64,000 bases of DNA from Curvibacter sp. GWA2_63_95 (GTDB lineage: Bacteria; Pseudomonadota; Gammaproteobacteria; Burkholderiales; Burkholderiaceae_C): NCBI GenBank assembly GCA_001795455.1, contig MGPB01000021.1, forward strand, positions 496,001-560,000, written 5' to 3'. The notes beneath the pieces are model-generated. The model was given only the letters and a program-made list of their open reading frames with translations, was not told where the DNA came from and searched no databases. This document shows positions 18,455 to 28,262 of this stretch, one piece after another. The translations under genes and the position numbers were made by a program. Each line of letters begins with the position of its first letter. Positions within the stretch are counted from its first letter, which is position 1.

Positions 18455-18931
18455 ATGAAAAACTACTGGCTCATGAAAGCCGAACCCGCCGAAGCGTCCA
18501 TCGACGATGTGCTGGCCATGCCCAACGCCACCGTGCCCTGGACCGGCGTGCGCAACTACCAGGCACGCAACTTCATGCGCGATGGCATGCAGGTAGGCGA
18601 TGGTGTGCTGTTCTACCACTCCAGCTGTGCGGAGCCGGGCATCGTGGGCCTTGCGTGCGTGGCATCCGGCGCCTACACCGACCCCACGCAATTCGACCCG
18701 AAGTCGCCCTACTTCGATGCCGCCAGCAAACCCGAGGCGCCGCGTTGGCTGCTGGTGGATGTGCAGGTGCTGCACAAAACCCACAACCTGACGCTGCCTG
18801 CGCTGCGGGCAGACACCGCCTTGCAAGACCTGACGGTGCTGAAAAAGGGCAACCGCCTCTCCATCACCCCCGTGGAGCCGCGACACTGGCAACACATTGT
18901 TCAGCTGCTTGGCATGCCGGATTTGGCATAA
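18455..18931 (+). CDS. EVE domain protein
   Basis: 158 aa, a single EVE domain, which belongs to the PUA-like fold. Family blocks: YWLMKAEP at the start, WTGVRNYQARNFMRDGMQVGD, GVLFYHSSC and GIVGLA. EVE proteins are thought to bind modified bases in DNA or RNA and resemble human THYN1. The gene follows the nitrilase-type gene by 34 nt. Its 3' flank is repeat copy 5, shared with the convergent chemoreceptor gene. Confidence 0.93.
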   Translation: MKNYWLMKAEPAEASIDDVLAMPNATVPWTGVRNYQARNFMRDGMQVGDGVLFYHSSCAEPGIVGLACVASGAYTDPTQFDPKSPYFDAASKPEAPRWLLVDVQVLHKTHNLTLPALRADTALQDLTVLKKGNRLSITPVEPRHWQHIVQLLGMPDLA

Positions 18932-18935
18932 AAAT

Positions 18936-18987
18936 GGCCTCTAGCCCATGTCAATACTGCGCTAGCAGCTATTGATTCGATAGCAAT
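18936..18987 (+). repeat. Repeat element copy 5, between EVE gene and chemoreceptor
   Basis: GGCCTCTAGCCCATGTCAAT then ACTGCGCTAGCAGCTATTGA and TTCGATAGCAAT. Read on the minus strand it encodes the last residues of the chemoreceptor and supplies its TAG stop at 18969-18971. Confidence 0.85.
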
Positions 18988-20567
18988 CGCTGCGCGGACC
19001 GACTGGCGGGCTGCAAATCCGCCCCCTGGCGCAGCTTGAACACGGCCACCACCTGCACCAGATCCTGGGCCTGGCTGCGCAGGCTGGCGGCGGCGGCGGC
19101 CATTTGCTCCACCAGCGCCGCGTTTTGCTGGGTGGCCTGGTCCATCTGCGTCACCGCCTCCCCGACCTGGCTGACACCTGCGCTTTGCTCGCTGCTGGCC
19201 GCGCTGATCTCGCCCATGATGTCCGTCACCCGGCGAATGCTGTTGACCACGTCCTGCATGGTGGCGCCGGCCTGGTCGACGAGAGCAGTGCCCTGGTCGA
19301 CCCTGCTGACACTGTCACTGATCAAGGACTTGATCTCTTTCGCGGCCTCGGCCGAACGGCCCGCCAGGCTGCGCACCTCACTGGCCACCACGGCAAAGCC
19401 GCGGCCCTGCTCACCAGCCCGCGCAGCCTCCACTGCGGCGTTCAGTGCCAGGATGTTGGTCTGGAAGGCAATGCCGTCGATCACGTTGATGATGTCGGCA
19501 ATGCGCTTGGAACTCTCACTGATCCCGCGCATGGTCTGCACGACCTGGCCCACCACCTCGCCGCCTTGCACCGCTACCGACGAGGCGCTTTGCGCCAACT
19601 GGTTGGCCTGGCGCGCGTTGTCGGCGTTTTGCTGGACGGTGGAAGACAGCTCCTCCATGCTCGCAGCGGTCTCTTCCAGTGCGCTGGCCTGGCTCTCGGT
19701 GCGGGACGACAAGTCCTGGTTGCCTTGCGCAATCTCTGCACTCGCCGTGGACACGGACTCCGAACCCTGGCGCACGGTGCTCACCACCCCTACCAGGCTG
19801 TCCTGCATGGCCGCCAGCGACTGCATCAACTGCGCAATTTCATCCTTGCCCTCGGTGCGGATGCTGTGGGTCAGGTCGCCCTGCGCGACCGCGTCGGTCG
19901 CTTCCACGGCTTGCTTCAACGAGCCTGAGATGCTTCGGACCAGGCTCACGCCAGAAAGGATGCCAAACAGCACCCCCAACACCCCCATGCCAATCGCCAG
20001 GGTACGCACGGTGTTCAGACTGGCTTGGGCCTGGTCAAACACCTCCTTGGCGACTTTGAGCTGCAGCTCGGTCAGACCGACCATATGGGCCCGCACGTCC
20101 TGGTACACCGCGTTGTCTTTTTCGGCCACCAGGGTGCGCAGGGCCTCCAGGTCATTGGCCTTCATGGCCGCTTGGGCGGGCATCAACACCTCGTTGAGAT
20201 AGCGCCCGCGCGCCACTTCAAATTTCTGTCCGATCTCCGCCTCTTCAGGTCTCAGCGTCGACGACTTATACGCTTTCCAGATGCTGGACACCTCGGCAAT
20301 ATTGCGTTGCAGGTCCTGCAGATTGTCCTGGGTGACCTCGGGTTTGGCCACTGCCACCGAGTTGTTCAGGTCCACCCGGTTGCGCAAAATCAAACGTTGA
20401 ATGTTGAGCAAATGCCCCAGTGGCACCGTGCGGTCCTCATACACCGTTTGCAAGCCTGCGTTCGATTCGGCCATGCCGCGTACCCCGATGCCCCCAATCA
20501 GCACCATGAGAAGGGACAGCACCGCAATCAGCAGGCTCAGGCGTGTAGAAATTTTCAAATTGTTCAT
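18969..20567 (-). CDS. Methyl-accepting chemotaxis protein
   Basis: 532 aa. I use the ATG at 20567, behind an AAAGGGA ribosome site; the longer open frame upstream is not supported. Two membrane segments (~12-32 and ~190-212) bracket a periplasmic four-helix-bundle domain of about 155 residues. HAMP and signalling domains follow, with the methylation region [17 protein letters not shown] and the hairpin tip [20 protein letters not shown]. There is no C-terminal CheR/CheB-binding pentapeptide. The protein ends in LLSNQ, and its last residues and stop codon come from repeat copy 5 read in antisense. The ligand is unknown. Confidence 0.93.
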   Translation of the reverse strand: MNNLKISTRLSLLIAVLSLLMVLIGGIGVRGMAESNAGLQTVYEDRTVPLGHLLNIQRLILRNRVDLNNSVAVAKPEVTQDNLQDLQRNIAEVSSIWKAYKSSTLRPEEAEIGQKFEVARGRYLNEVLMPAQAAMKANDLEALRTLVAEKDNAVYQDVRAHMVGLTELQLKVAKEVFDQAQASLNTVRTLAIGMGVLGVLFGILSGVSLVRSISGSLKQAVEATDAVAQGDLTHSIRTEGKDEIAQLMQSLAAMQDSLVGVVSTVRQGSESVSTASAEIAQGNQDLSSRTESQASALEETAASMEELSSTVQQNADNARQANQLAQSASSVAVQGGEVVGQVVQTMRGISESSKRIADIINVIDGIAFQTNILALNAAVEAARAGEQGRGFAVVASEVRSLAGRSAEAAKEIKSLISDSVSRVDQGTALVDQAGATMQDVVNSIRRVTDIMGEISAASSEQSAGVSQVGEAVTQMDQATQQNAALVEQMAAAAASLRSQAQDLVQVVAVFKLRQGADLQPASRSAQRLLSNQ

Positions 20568-20721
20568 GACCATCCCTTTTTTGTTGTTGGTGATTTCGCG
20601 TTGTACTGCGAAGAACACGGCAGTAGTTTGCACACTTCCACCAGCAAAACAATACTCCGAACGGCCTATCCAGCGGCTACCATTGACTTGCATCAAGCCA
20701 ACCATCCCCCTCCTTTTCACC

Positions 20722-21210
20722 ATGAAACACACCGACCTCGACCGCCTGGCCCTGCAAGAGCAGCGCCTGCAATTCGACGCTTTTGACCAAAGCAGCGCCT
20801 GGGCGCTGGGCACGCGCATCAAGGCGCTGTGCGAAGAAGCCGGCGTCGCGCTGGCGATTGAAGTGCGCCTGTCCAAGGAAACGATTTTTTACTACGCCAT
20901 GCCCGGCACCGGCCCCACCAATGCTGACTGGGCGCGCCGCAAACGCAACGCGGTGGAGCTGCTGCACACCAGCTCCTACGCGCTGGGGCTGAAGCTGGAT
21001 CAGGAAAAGAGTTCGCTGGAGGCCAAACAAGGCCTGCCCCTGCGCGACTACGCCACCCATGGCGGCAGCTTTCCCATCCGCGTGCGCGGCGTGGGGGTGG
21101 TGGGAGTAGTCACCGTATCAGGCATTCCCCAGCGTGAAGACCACGCCATGGTGGTGAAGGCGCTGGCCGCACTGTGCGACGTGCCACTGGCCGAAGTGGC
21201 ACTGGACTGA
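20722..21210 (+). CDS. UPF0303 / heme-degrading-domain family protein
   Basis: 162 aa from the ATG at 20722, divergent from the chemoreceptor. Blocks such as [17 protein letters not shown] and [21 protein letters not shown] match the UPF0303 (HbpS-like) family, whose members bind haem or small ligands in some organisms. There are no signal peptide or membrane segments. Function here is not known; a haem or oxidative-stress role would be inference from distant relatives. Confidence 0.75.
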   Translation: MKHTDLDRLALQEQRLQFDAFDQSSAWALGTRIKALCEEAGVALAIEVRLSKETIFYYAMPGTGPTNADWARRKRNAVELLHTSSYALGLKLDQEKSSLEAKQGLPLRDYATHGGSFPIRVRGVGVVGVVTVSGIPQREDHAMVVKALAALCDVPLAEVALD

Positions 21211-21217
21211 CCCAGCC

Positions 21218-22948
21218 CTAGTGCCGCGTGGAGCCCGCCAGAAAAGTGGCCTCAAACTCGTGGGCGGGAATGGGCTTGGAATAGAAATAGCCCTGCAACA
21301 GGTCACAGCCCTGCTGGGTGCAGAACTCCGCCTGGGCCTGGGTCTCCACCCCTTCCACCACAATTTGCATGTTCAGTGCCTTGGCAAAGGCGATGATGGC
21401 CACGAACAGCTTTTCGCTCTTGCCCCCCTCTCCCACGGCGGACACAAAACCCTTGTCGATCTTGAGAATGCTGATGGGGAAGAGCTTGAGGTGATCCAAT
21501 GAGGAATACCCGGTCCCAAAGTCGTCCAGCGACATCGCCACGCCCTGGGAGGAGATTTCCGAGAGCAGGGACACCGTGGTGCTGGTCACCTCAATCAGCA
21601 TGCTCTCGGTAATTTCCAGCTCCAGACAATTGGCGGGCAGGCCATGTGCGGCCAGCGCTGCCATCACGGTACGGGGCAGCTTCTCCTGCTTGATTTGCAC
21701 TGCCGACAGGTTGATCGCCAGCGTCAAATCCGCCAAATGAGGCGCGTAGCGGTCGCGCCAGACCTTGAGCTGTCGGCAGCCCTCGTACAGCACCCAAGCT
21801 CCAATATCCACAATCAGGCCGGTTTCTTCGGCAATGGCCAAAAAGGCCGCGGGTGACAGCACCCCCAGGCGCGGATGGTGCCAGCGCAGCAAGGCCTCCA
21901 TGCCGGACAAGCCACCGTCGGCAGAGCGAATCTGCGGTTGGTAGTAAATTTTGAGCTCGTCCTTCTCCAACGCCCGCTGCAAATCGTTTTTGATGAGCGA
22001 ACGAAACTGCACCGCCTCCTGCAGCGAGACCGAATAGAAGCGGCTCTTGTTTCGGCCATCGAGCTTGGCCTGGTACATGGCCAGGTCGGCGTACTTGAGC
22101 AGGTCGGCTGCGTTGTCGGTGGTGTTGCCCAGCACGGCAATGCCAATGCTGGTGGTGATGGTCTGCTCGGTAGAACCGATGAAGATGGGTTCGCGCAGCT
22201 TGGCGTTGATGCGGTCCGCCAGCACAATGGCCTGCTCGTCGTGGTCAAAGTTGGTCATCATCACCACGAATTCATCGCCCCCCAGCCGACAAAGCTGGTC
22301 GCCATCGCGTGCAATCAGCGTCAGGCGTCGCGCCACTTCCACCAGCAGCTGGTCACCCGCATCGTGCCCCAGGGTGTCGTTGATGCTTTTGAAGTCGTCC
22401 AGATCCAGCAGCAGGATGGCCAAACGGCCATCCATGCGGCGTGCACGTGCCAACTGGGCTTCCAGCGAGCGCTCAAAGCCGCGGCGGTTCATCAGTCCGG
22501 TCAGCACATCATGCTCAGACAAGCTGCGGACCTGCTCCAGGCTGTAGCGCAAGCGCTCCTCAATCTGAAACCGCTGGCGCGCCTGCATGACCACACGGGT
22601 CAGGTGGCGGCTGTTCACTTCATCTTTCAGTAAAAAATCTTGCGCCCCCGCCTCCAGACACTCTTCGGCCAGAGTTTCGTTTTCGTATCGACTCAGCATC
22701 ACCACGGCCACGCCGTCGTAGGCACCGCCACGCAGCGTACGCAAGACTTCCAGTCCGTTGTCATCCGGCAGGCGGTAGTCCAGCAAGATGGCATCGAACT
22801 TTTTGTTGGACGCCATTTGCAGCCCCGCGGCCGCAGTCTCGGCATAACTCACGTCACAGGGTACGGAGCTCTTGCGCAGGGTCCGCGTGATGGCGTGCCG
22901 GTCCAGCTCGTCGTCGTCAATCAGCAGCAGGGAAAGTTCCGCAATCAT
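21218..22948 (-). CDS. Response regulator with GGDEF and EAL domains
   Basis: 576 aa from the ATG at 22948, behind AAAGGACTTC. Receiver (residues ~5-125) with LLLIDDDELDRH and the phospho-Asp in ILLDYRLPDDNG; then GGDEF (~155-310) with intact RLGGDEF and an RDGD inhibitory I-site five residues before it. The EAL domain (~325-565) has GMEALLRW, LEITES, SLDDFGTGYSS and VEGVET, all expected catalytic residues. It could both make and break cyclic-di-GMP, switched by phosphorylation. It is the last gene of a three-gene set with a PAS kinase and a lone receiver. Confidence 0.95.
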   Translation of the reverse strand: MIAELSLLLIDDDELDRHAITRTLRKSSVPCDVSYAETAAAGLQMASNKKFDAILLDYRLPDDNGLEVLRTLRGGAYDGVAVVMLSRYENETLAEECLEAGAQDFLLKDEVNSRHLTRVVMQARQRFQIEERLRYSLEQVRSLSEHDVLTGLMNRRGFERSLEAQLARARRMDGRLAILLLDLDDFKSINDTLGHDAGDQLLVEVARRLTLIARDGDQLCRLGGDEFVVMMTNFDHDEQAIVLADRINAKLREPIFIGSTEQTITTSIGIAVLGNTTDNAADLLKYADLAMYQAKLDGRNKSRFYSVSLQEAVQFRSLIKNDLQRALEKDELKIYYQPQIRSADGGLSGMEALLRWHHPRLGVLSPAAFLAIAEETGLIVDIGAWVLYEGCRQLKVWRDRYAPHLADLTLAINLSAVQIKQEKLPRTVMAALAAHGLPANCLELEITESMLIEVTSTTVSLLSEISSQGVAMSLDDFGTGYSSLDHLKLFPISILKIDKGFVSAVGEGGKSEKLFVAIIAFAKALNMQIVVEGVETQAQAEFCTQQGCDLLQGYFYSKPIPAHEFEATFLAGSTRH

Positions 22949-22962
22949 GAAGTCCTTTGTCG

Positions 22963-23394
22963 CTACGCAATCAGCTCCACCACACGCCAGTAACCGTGCA
23001 GCATTTCCATGGCACGCATCACCCCGTCGCCCACCTGGCTCTTGATGATGTAGCCGGCGATGTTGTGCTTGTAGGCCAAGGCCTTGTCCTCTTCGGCCTT
23101 GGACGTGGTGAGCACAAACACCACCGCGCTGGACAGTTCCGGATCTTTGCGAATGGCAGCCAGCACCTCCAGGCCATTCATGCGCGGCAGGTTCAGGTCC
23201 AGCAGCACCAGGTAGGGGCGCCGCGCCGCGTTGCACTCGCGCAGTTTGGCCAGGCCTTCGATGCCGTCTCGCGCCCGCACGATGGGGTTGGTGATCTGCA
23301 GCTTCTTGAGCGCACGCTGGATGCCCATCACATCCACATCGTCATCGTCCACCAGCAGCAAGGTCACGTCTTTGTCGGTCTTGTTGGCTAGCAT
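22963..23394 (-). CDS. Single-domain response regulator (Rcp1-like)
   Basis: 143 aa, receiver domain only. Acidic pocket LLVDDDDVDV, phospho-Asp in LVLLDLNLPRMNG, conserved Thr-Ser in LTTSKAEED, and Lys in YIIKSQ. Such proteins usually pass phosphate or bind a partner rather than DNA. It lies 12 nt after the kinase and 14 nt before the receiver-GGDEF-EAL gene, so it may be the phosphorelay intermediate or a competitor for phosphate. Confidence 0.93.
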   Translation of the reverse strand: MLANKTDKDVTLLLVDDDDVDVMGIQRALKKLQITNPIVRARDGIEGLAKLRECNAARRPYLVLLDLNLPRMNGLEVLAAIRKDPELSSAVVFVLTTSKAEEDKALAYKHNIAGYIIKSQVGDGVMRAMEMLHGYWRVVELIA

Positions 23395-23406
23395 CGTTGT
23401 TGTTCC

Positions 23407-24870
23407 TCAGTCGGGTTGTGTGGGCCAGGTGAAGCGGAAGGCGCAGCCAGTCTGGCCGTCCGACTCCAGCGTGACCACGCCGCCTACCGTCTCCACGGCT
23501 TTTTTGACAATGGCCAACCCCATGCCACTGCCCTCCACCTCGTCGCGCGGCTTCAGCGTCTGGAAGATGGTGAACACGCGTTTTTGGTGCTCTGGCGGAA
23601 TGCCAGGCCCATCGTCCTGCACCGTGAATTCATAGCCTCCCGGACAAGGCCGTGCATGGACCCGGATTGTGCCCACGGGCTTGTCATGGTGCTTGATGGC
23701 GTTGTTGATCAGGTTGCGCAGCACCAGCTCCAGCGGCACCTTCTGCGTGCGCACAATGGGCATGTCCTCCGCGACCACCAGCGCAATGTTCTTGCGCGAA
23801 GCGGCCAGCTCAAAAATATCGCGGACCAGGTTGCCCGTATTCACCGCACCCACCGGGTTATCCGACTGCCCCACGCGCGAGTAGGCCAGCAAGTCGTCCA
23901 GCAGCATCTCCATGCGGCTGATGCGGCTGCGCATCAGCCGCAGGTGGTCCTGGGTCTCGCTGCTCAGCGAATCGCCCAGATCCTCTGCAATCCAGGTGGC
24001 GAGCTGGTCCACCCCCCGCAGTGGCGACTTCAGATCGTGTGAAGCCACGTAAGCAAAGTTGTTGAGGTCGTCATTGCTGCGCGTGAGCTGCCCCACCAGG
24101 TTGCTGAGCTGCTGCTCTGACTGCTTGCGGGCCGTAATATCCACAATGGCAGACAGGATCTTCACCCCGGTAGCCGTCAGGATGGGGTTCAGGCCAATCT
24201 CCACGGGAAACTCACTACCGTCCTTGCGCAAGCCATACAGGTCGCGACCGCTGCCCATGGCACGCGGGCTGGGGTCTGAGAAATACGAGGCACGGTGGTG
24301 CGGGTGCGCCCCCCGAAAACGGGCCGGAAGCAACATATCGATGGACTGCCCGAGCAACTCCGAGCGGCTGTAACCGAAGATGCTCTCCGCCTGCGTGTTC
24401 ACCATTTCAATGGTGCCGGACTTGTCGATCATGACCATGCCATTGGGGGCCATCTCCACCACTTGGCGGAACTGCTCTTCCTGCCGCTTGCGCTCGGACA
24501 AATCGACGATTGCCGACACCACCTTCATGCCCTCTGGGGTTCTGATGGGGGTCAGGCCGATCTCGATGGGGAACTCGCCGCCGTCCTTGCGCCTCCCGTA
24601 GAGGTCACGGCCAATGCCCATCAAGCGGGGGCTGGGTTCGGCCACAAAGTTGCCGCGGTGGGCCGGGTGCACACGCCGAAAACGCTCGGGCAACAGCACC
24701 TCGATCGCCTGCCCCAGCAACTCACTGCGGACATAACCAAATATGGTCTCCGCCTGCCGATTCACCATCTCAATCAGCCCGCCCTCTCCAATCATGACAA
24801 TGGCATAGGGAGCCATTTCCACAATCTGTCGAAACTGGCCTTCCTGCCCTTGCACCAGCGTATCGTCCAT
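23407..24870 (-). CDS. PAS-PAS sensor histidine kinase (cytoplasmic)
   Basis: 487 aa from the ATG at 24870, behind GGAGGAAG. Two tandem PAS domains (residues ~10-125 and ~133-250) are closely similar to each other, sharing EMAP, IEMVN, FGY-RSELLGQ and GRDLYG-RKDG-EFP, which points to internal duplication. HisKA follows with the phospho-acceptor in ASHDLKSPLRGVDQL, then HATPase with LINNAIKHHDKP, DDGPGIPPEHQ and GSGMGLAIVKK. No membrane segment is seen. The kinase resembles bacteriophytochrome-type output kinases, but there is no chromophore-binding domain. It presumably phosphorylates the two receivers downstream. Confidence 0.93.
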   Translation of the reverse strand: MDDTLVQGQEGQFRQIVEMAPYAIVMIGEGGLIEMVNRQAETIFGYVRSELLGQAIEVLLPERFRRVHPAHRGNFVAEPSPRLMGIGRDLYGRRKDGGEFPIEIGLTPIRTPEGMKVVSAIVDLSERKRQEEQFRQVVEMAPNGMVMIDKSGTIEMVNTQAESIFGYSRSELLGQSIDMLLPARFRGAHPHHRASYFSDPSPRAMGSGRDLYGLRKDGSEFPVEIGLNPILTATGVKILSAIVDITARKQSEQQLSNLVGQLTRSNDDLNNFAYVASHDLKSPLRGVDQLATWIAEDLGDSLSSETQDHLRLMRSRISRMEMLLDDLLAYSRVGQSDNPVGAVNTGNLVRDIFELAASRKNIALVVAEDMPIVRTQKVPLELVLRNLINNAIKHHDKPVGTIRVHARPCPGGYEFTVQDDGPGIPPEHQKRVFTIFQTLKPRDEVEGSGMGLAIVKKAVETVGGVVTLESDGQTGCAFRFTWPTQPD

Positions 24871-25043
24871 GCACTTCCTCCGCTTTCCCCTGAAAAGCCA
24901 TGCAGATATTTTTGGCACGCCGCGTTGCTCTTTGCAGGCCCAAGCCCGTGGCAACATGGTGCGGCGCGTGGGGTTACTATCGCGGATTCTTGATGTTTGT
25001 CAAGACTCAAAACCATGCAATGCCGCCTACAGGCCGCGGGTTT

Positions 25044-27278
25044 TTACCGCCGCCGCGCCGTGCGCACACCCGCCAGCTCGCCCACAATCTTCAGCACGCG
25101 GGCCAGGCGACCGGACTCTGCCACCTCCACGGTAAACGTCATCCAGGCGATCCCCTTGACCGACTGGGTTTGCACACCAATGACGTTCATTTTTTCCTTG
25201 GCGAACACGTCCGAGATGTCGCGCAGCAGCCCCTGACGGTCTATGGCTTCCACCGCCACGTCCACCGGATACACATTGCCGTCCTTGCCACTGGGCACCC
25301 CCCACTCCACGTCGATCAGCCGGTCGCCACTGCGGTTCACCATATTGCGCAAGTTGGAACAATCGGAGCGGTGCACACTCACGCCCTTGCCGCGTGTCAC
25401 AAAGCCACTGATGAGGTCGGGCGGTGCGGGCTTGCAACACTTGGCCAGCTGGGTCATCAGCGAATCGATCCCGACCACCAACACCCCTCCCTTGCCACCG
25501 GCCGCACGCGGCTTTTTAAGCGGCATGTAGTCGTCTTGTGTCGCGGCGGGCTCGGGTGGGCGCAGCAGCATCTCGATGTTGCGCAGCGAAAACTCGTCTT
25601 TTCCCACCACTTCAAACAGTGCATCGGCATTGTTGAAGCCCAGCTGGCTGGCCAGGTCGTCCAGCTTGATGGCCGTCTTGCCCTCGCGCTGCAGCAGCTT
25701 TTCCACCGCCTCGCGGCCCTTGGCCATGGTTTCACCCATGGCCAGCGCGTTGAACCAGGCACGTACCTTGGCGCGCGCACGGTGGCTCACCAGGTAGCCC
25801 AGCTCAGGGTTGAGCCAGTCGCGCGACGGGCCGCCTTCCTTGACCGCTGTCACTTCCACGGTCTGCCCGTTTTTGAGCGGTGTGTTCAGCGGCACCATGG
25901 CGCCATCCACCTTGGCACCGCGGCAGCGGTGGCCCAGGTTGGTGTGCACGCTGTAGGCAAAGTCCACCGCCGTGGCGCCTTGGGGCAGCTCCACGATGGC
26001 GGCATCGGGGGTCAGCACATAGATGCGGTCTTCGAACATGCCCGCACCGTCGCCCCCCGCTTGCGCACCCGACAAATCGCGCTCCCAGGCCAGAAGCTGG
26101 CGCAGCACGGCAATCTTGGCGTCGTACTCGCCCGCGGCAGTCACGCTGCCGCCATACCCCTTGGCACCGGCCTCCTTGTAGGCCCAGTGCGCGGCCACGC
26201 CGTGTTCGGCATGGTCATGCATGACCTGGGTGCGAATTTGCACTTCGATGGGCTGGCCCTGCAGATCACGAACCACCGTATGCAGGGATTGGTAGCCATT
26301 GGGCTTGGGCCGGGCGATGTAATCGTCAAACTCCTCGGTCACTGGCACAAAGCGGCTGTGCACCCAGCTTAAAGCGGCGTAACAGTCAGGCACCGCGGCC
26401 ACCACGATGCGCAGCGCGCGGATGTCATACACCTGGTCAAACCCCAGCGACTTGCCGCGCATCTTTTTGACAATGCTGTAGATGTGCTTGGGCCGCCCCT
26501 GCACAGTGGCGTGAATGCCCTGTGTGCCCAATTCCTCTGCCAGTTGCTGGCGCAGGCGCTCTACCGAGGCCTCCCGCTCGGCACGCTTCTCGTCCAACAG
26601 CTTGGCGACCTGCTTGTAGGTGTCGGGCTCCAGAAAGCGGAAGGACAGGTCTTCCATTTCCCACTTGACCTCCCAGATACCCAGGCGGTTGGCCAGCGGG
26701 GCAAACACCTGCAGCGCCTCGGACGCCAGGCCCGGCGGCACCGGCAGCTTGGTGGCCGCAAAGTGGCGCAGCGTCTGCAGGCGCGAGGCCAGGCGCAGCA
26801 TCACCACGCGCAGGTCCTTGGAGAACGCCAGCAGCATCTTGCGAACACTCTCCGTTTGCGCGGCGGCGGTCTGGGCCATGGGCGCTGCATTGCCGCTGTG
26901 GCTGGCCGAGTTTTGCGCCACACGCGCCATGCGCTGCAGGCGCACCAGTTTGGTGGTCTCCAGCGCCAGGTCGGCAAAGTTGTCGCCAAAGGCCTTGGCA
27001 ATCACCTCATGCGGCTTGTTCAGGTGGTCACAGGCGTAGACCAAATAGCTGGCGGCCTGCATGGCCTGGGACCCACCGATGGTGCGCAGGATGGCGGCCA
27101 CGGCATCGGCATGCAGCAGCACGTTTTCGCCGGTATCCAGCGTTTGGGTGGCCAACAAGGGCTCGGCAAAGGCACGTGCACGCGCCAGGGCGTCGGCCTG
27201 CTCGGGCAGGCTGTCTGCGGTGGCCGCGATGACCTGCGGGGTGGCCGAAGCACTGTGCTCGGCATACAAACTTTTCAT
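25044..27278 (-). CDS. relA: (p)ppGpp synthetase RelA (hydrolase-dead)
   Basis: 744 aa. The N-terminal HD region is present but degenerate: the metal-binding HD dyad and EDT motif of SpoT are replaced by YLVYACDHLNKP, so it should not hydrolyse (p)ppGpp. The synthetase domain (~240-360) has the RelA-type signature EEFDDYIARPKPNGYQSLHT, in which the EFDD acidic form marks monofunctional synthetases. TGS (~410-475) and C-terminal ACT (~665-740) regulatory domains are present. It senses uncharged tRNA on ribosomes and starts the stringent response. Confidence 0.96.
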   Translation of the reverse strand: MKSLYAEHSASATPQVIAATADSLPEQADALARARAFAEPLLATQTLDTGENVLLHADAVAAILRTIGGSQAMQAASYLVYACDHLNKPHEVIAKAFGDNFADLALETTKLVRLQRMARVAQNSASHSGNAAPMAQTAAAQTESVRKMLLAFSKDLRVVMLRLASRLQTLRHFAATKLPVPPGLASEALQVFAPLANRLGIWEVKWEMEDLSFRFLEPDTYKQVAKLLDEKRAEREASVERLRQQLAEELGTQGIHATVQGRPKHIYSIVKKMRGKSLGFDQVYDIRALRIVVAAVPDCYAALSWVHSRFVPVTEEFDDYIARPKPNGYQSLHTVVRDLQGQPIEVQIRTQVMHDHAEHGVAAHWAYKEAGAKGYGGSVTAAGEYDAKIAVLRQLLAWERDLSGAQAGGDGAGMFEDRIYVLTPDAAIVELPQGATAVDFAYSVHTNLGHRCRGAKVDGAMVPLNTPLKNGQTVEVTAVKEGGPSRDWLNPELGYLVSHRARAKVRAWFNALAMGETMAKGREAVEKLLQREGKTAIKLDDLASQLGFNNADALFEVVGKDEFSLRNIEMLLRPPEPAATQDDYMPLKKPRAAGGKGGVLVVGIDSLMTQLAKCCKPAPPDLISGFVTRGKGVSVHRSDCSNLRNMVNRSGDRLIDVEWGVPSGKDGNVYPVDVAVEAIDRQGLLRDISDVFAKEKMNVIGVQTQSVKGIAWMTFTVEVAESGRLARVLKIVGELAGVRTARRR

Positions 27279-27304
27279 GCAAGGCTCACATCATCCGGGG
27301 CATG

Positions 27305-28192
27305 TCACCCCAGTAAAAAACTCGTTACGGTCTCGACCTGGTCGGGCGCGATAAGTGTGGGGGCATGGCCCACACCGGCAAATTCGACCAGCCGCGCCTT
27401 GGGGCCACGTTGGGTCATGGCCTGCGCGGTGGCAGGCGACAGCAAATCAGAATTGGCGCCGCGCAGCAACAGCGTATGTGCCGTGATGCTGTCATACAGC
27501 TGCCAGAGCTGGGCCTCGCCTTGGGCGGCAACCTCTTGTGTCACCGCCCCAAAAGGAACGGCAATCGCCGGGTCGTAGTGCAGGCCCACGCGGCCGTCAG
27601 CTGTGGTCTTGACCATGTGGCGCGACAGCGCCAACCACTGGGCCGGCGTGTGCGGGCCAAAACTTTGCGAGATCGCCCACATGGCGTCGGCTGCCTGCTG
27701 CAGCGTGTCAAAGGTTTGGGCCTTGCCCAGGTAGGTGCCTATGCGGGCCAAGGCTTCCCACTGGATGGCGGGGCCTACATCGTTGAGCACCAGGCGGCGC
27801 ACCGTGGCACCCACGGCCTGCGCATGTGCGCACACGGCCATACCAATCAGGCCCCCCATGCTGGTGCCCACCCAATCCAGCGTGGCGGGCTTCAGGTGGG
27901 CCAGCAGCGCCAGCATATCGGCCGCGTAAATGGGCAACTGGTAGCCCTGCGGGTCTTTGAGCCAGTCGCTCTGGCCGCGGCCCGCCACATCGGGGCAGAC
28001 CACACGCAGCGGCTGCACGCTGTGCGCCAGCAGCGCCTGGGCCAACACATCAAAGTCGCGCCCCTGGCGCGACAGACCGTGGACACAGACGATGGTGTGG
28101 GCCGCATCCGGCACACCCCACTGCCAATACGCCATGCGGTGCCCGCCGTGGGCGTCAGCGCAGGGTACGTAGTTCAGCGTAGGGTCAGCCAT
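27305..28192 (-). CDS. Alpha/beta hydrolase
   Basis: 295 aa from the ATG at 28192. The nucleophile elbow is GTSMGG (residue ~112), the oxyanion-side motif is VCVHGLSRQGRDF, and the late His is in GVGHAPTLIAP. There is no signal peptide. It is divergent from a D-3-hydroxybutyrate dehydrogenase gene across 70 nt, a common pairing in polyhydroxybutyrate users. A role as intracellular PHB oligomer hydrolase or another esterase is therefore possible, but sequence alone does not decide. Confidence 0.85.
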   Translation of the reverse strand: MADPTLNYVPCADAHGGHRMAYWQWGVPDAAHTIVCVHGLSRQGRDFDVLAQALLAHSVQPLRVVCPDVAGRGQSDWLKDPQGYQLPIYAADMLALLAHLKPATLDWVGTSMGGLIGMAVCAHAQAVGATVRRLVLNDVGPAIQWEALARIGTYLGKAQTFDTLQQAADAMWAISQSFGPHTPAQWLALSRHMVKTTADGRVGLHYDPAIAVPFGAVTQEVAAQGEAQLWQLYDSITAHTLLLRGANSDLLSPATAQAMTQRGPKARLVEFAGVGHAPTLIAPDQVETVTSFLLG

Positions 28193-28262
28193 GGTGCAAT
28201 CACTCGTTTGATAATGACCACATCCTAATGGAAACCCCCCTACTCTTTTGGAAGGACGCAGC

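Noticed and set aside
20568..20721. A sigma28 flagellar promoter before the chemoreceptor
   Set aside because: No match to TAAA-N15-GCCGATAA at proper spacing; GCCGTTCG is too weak to claim.
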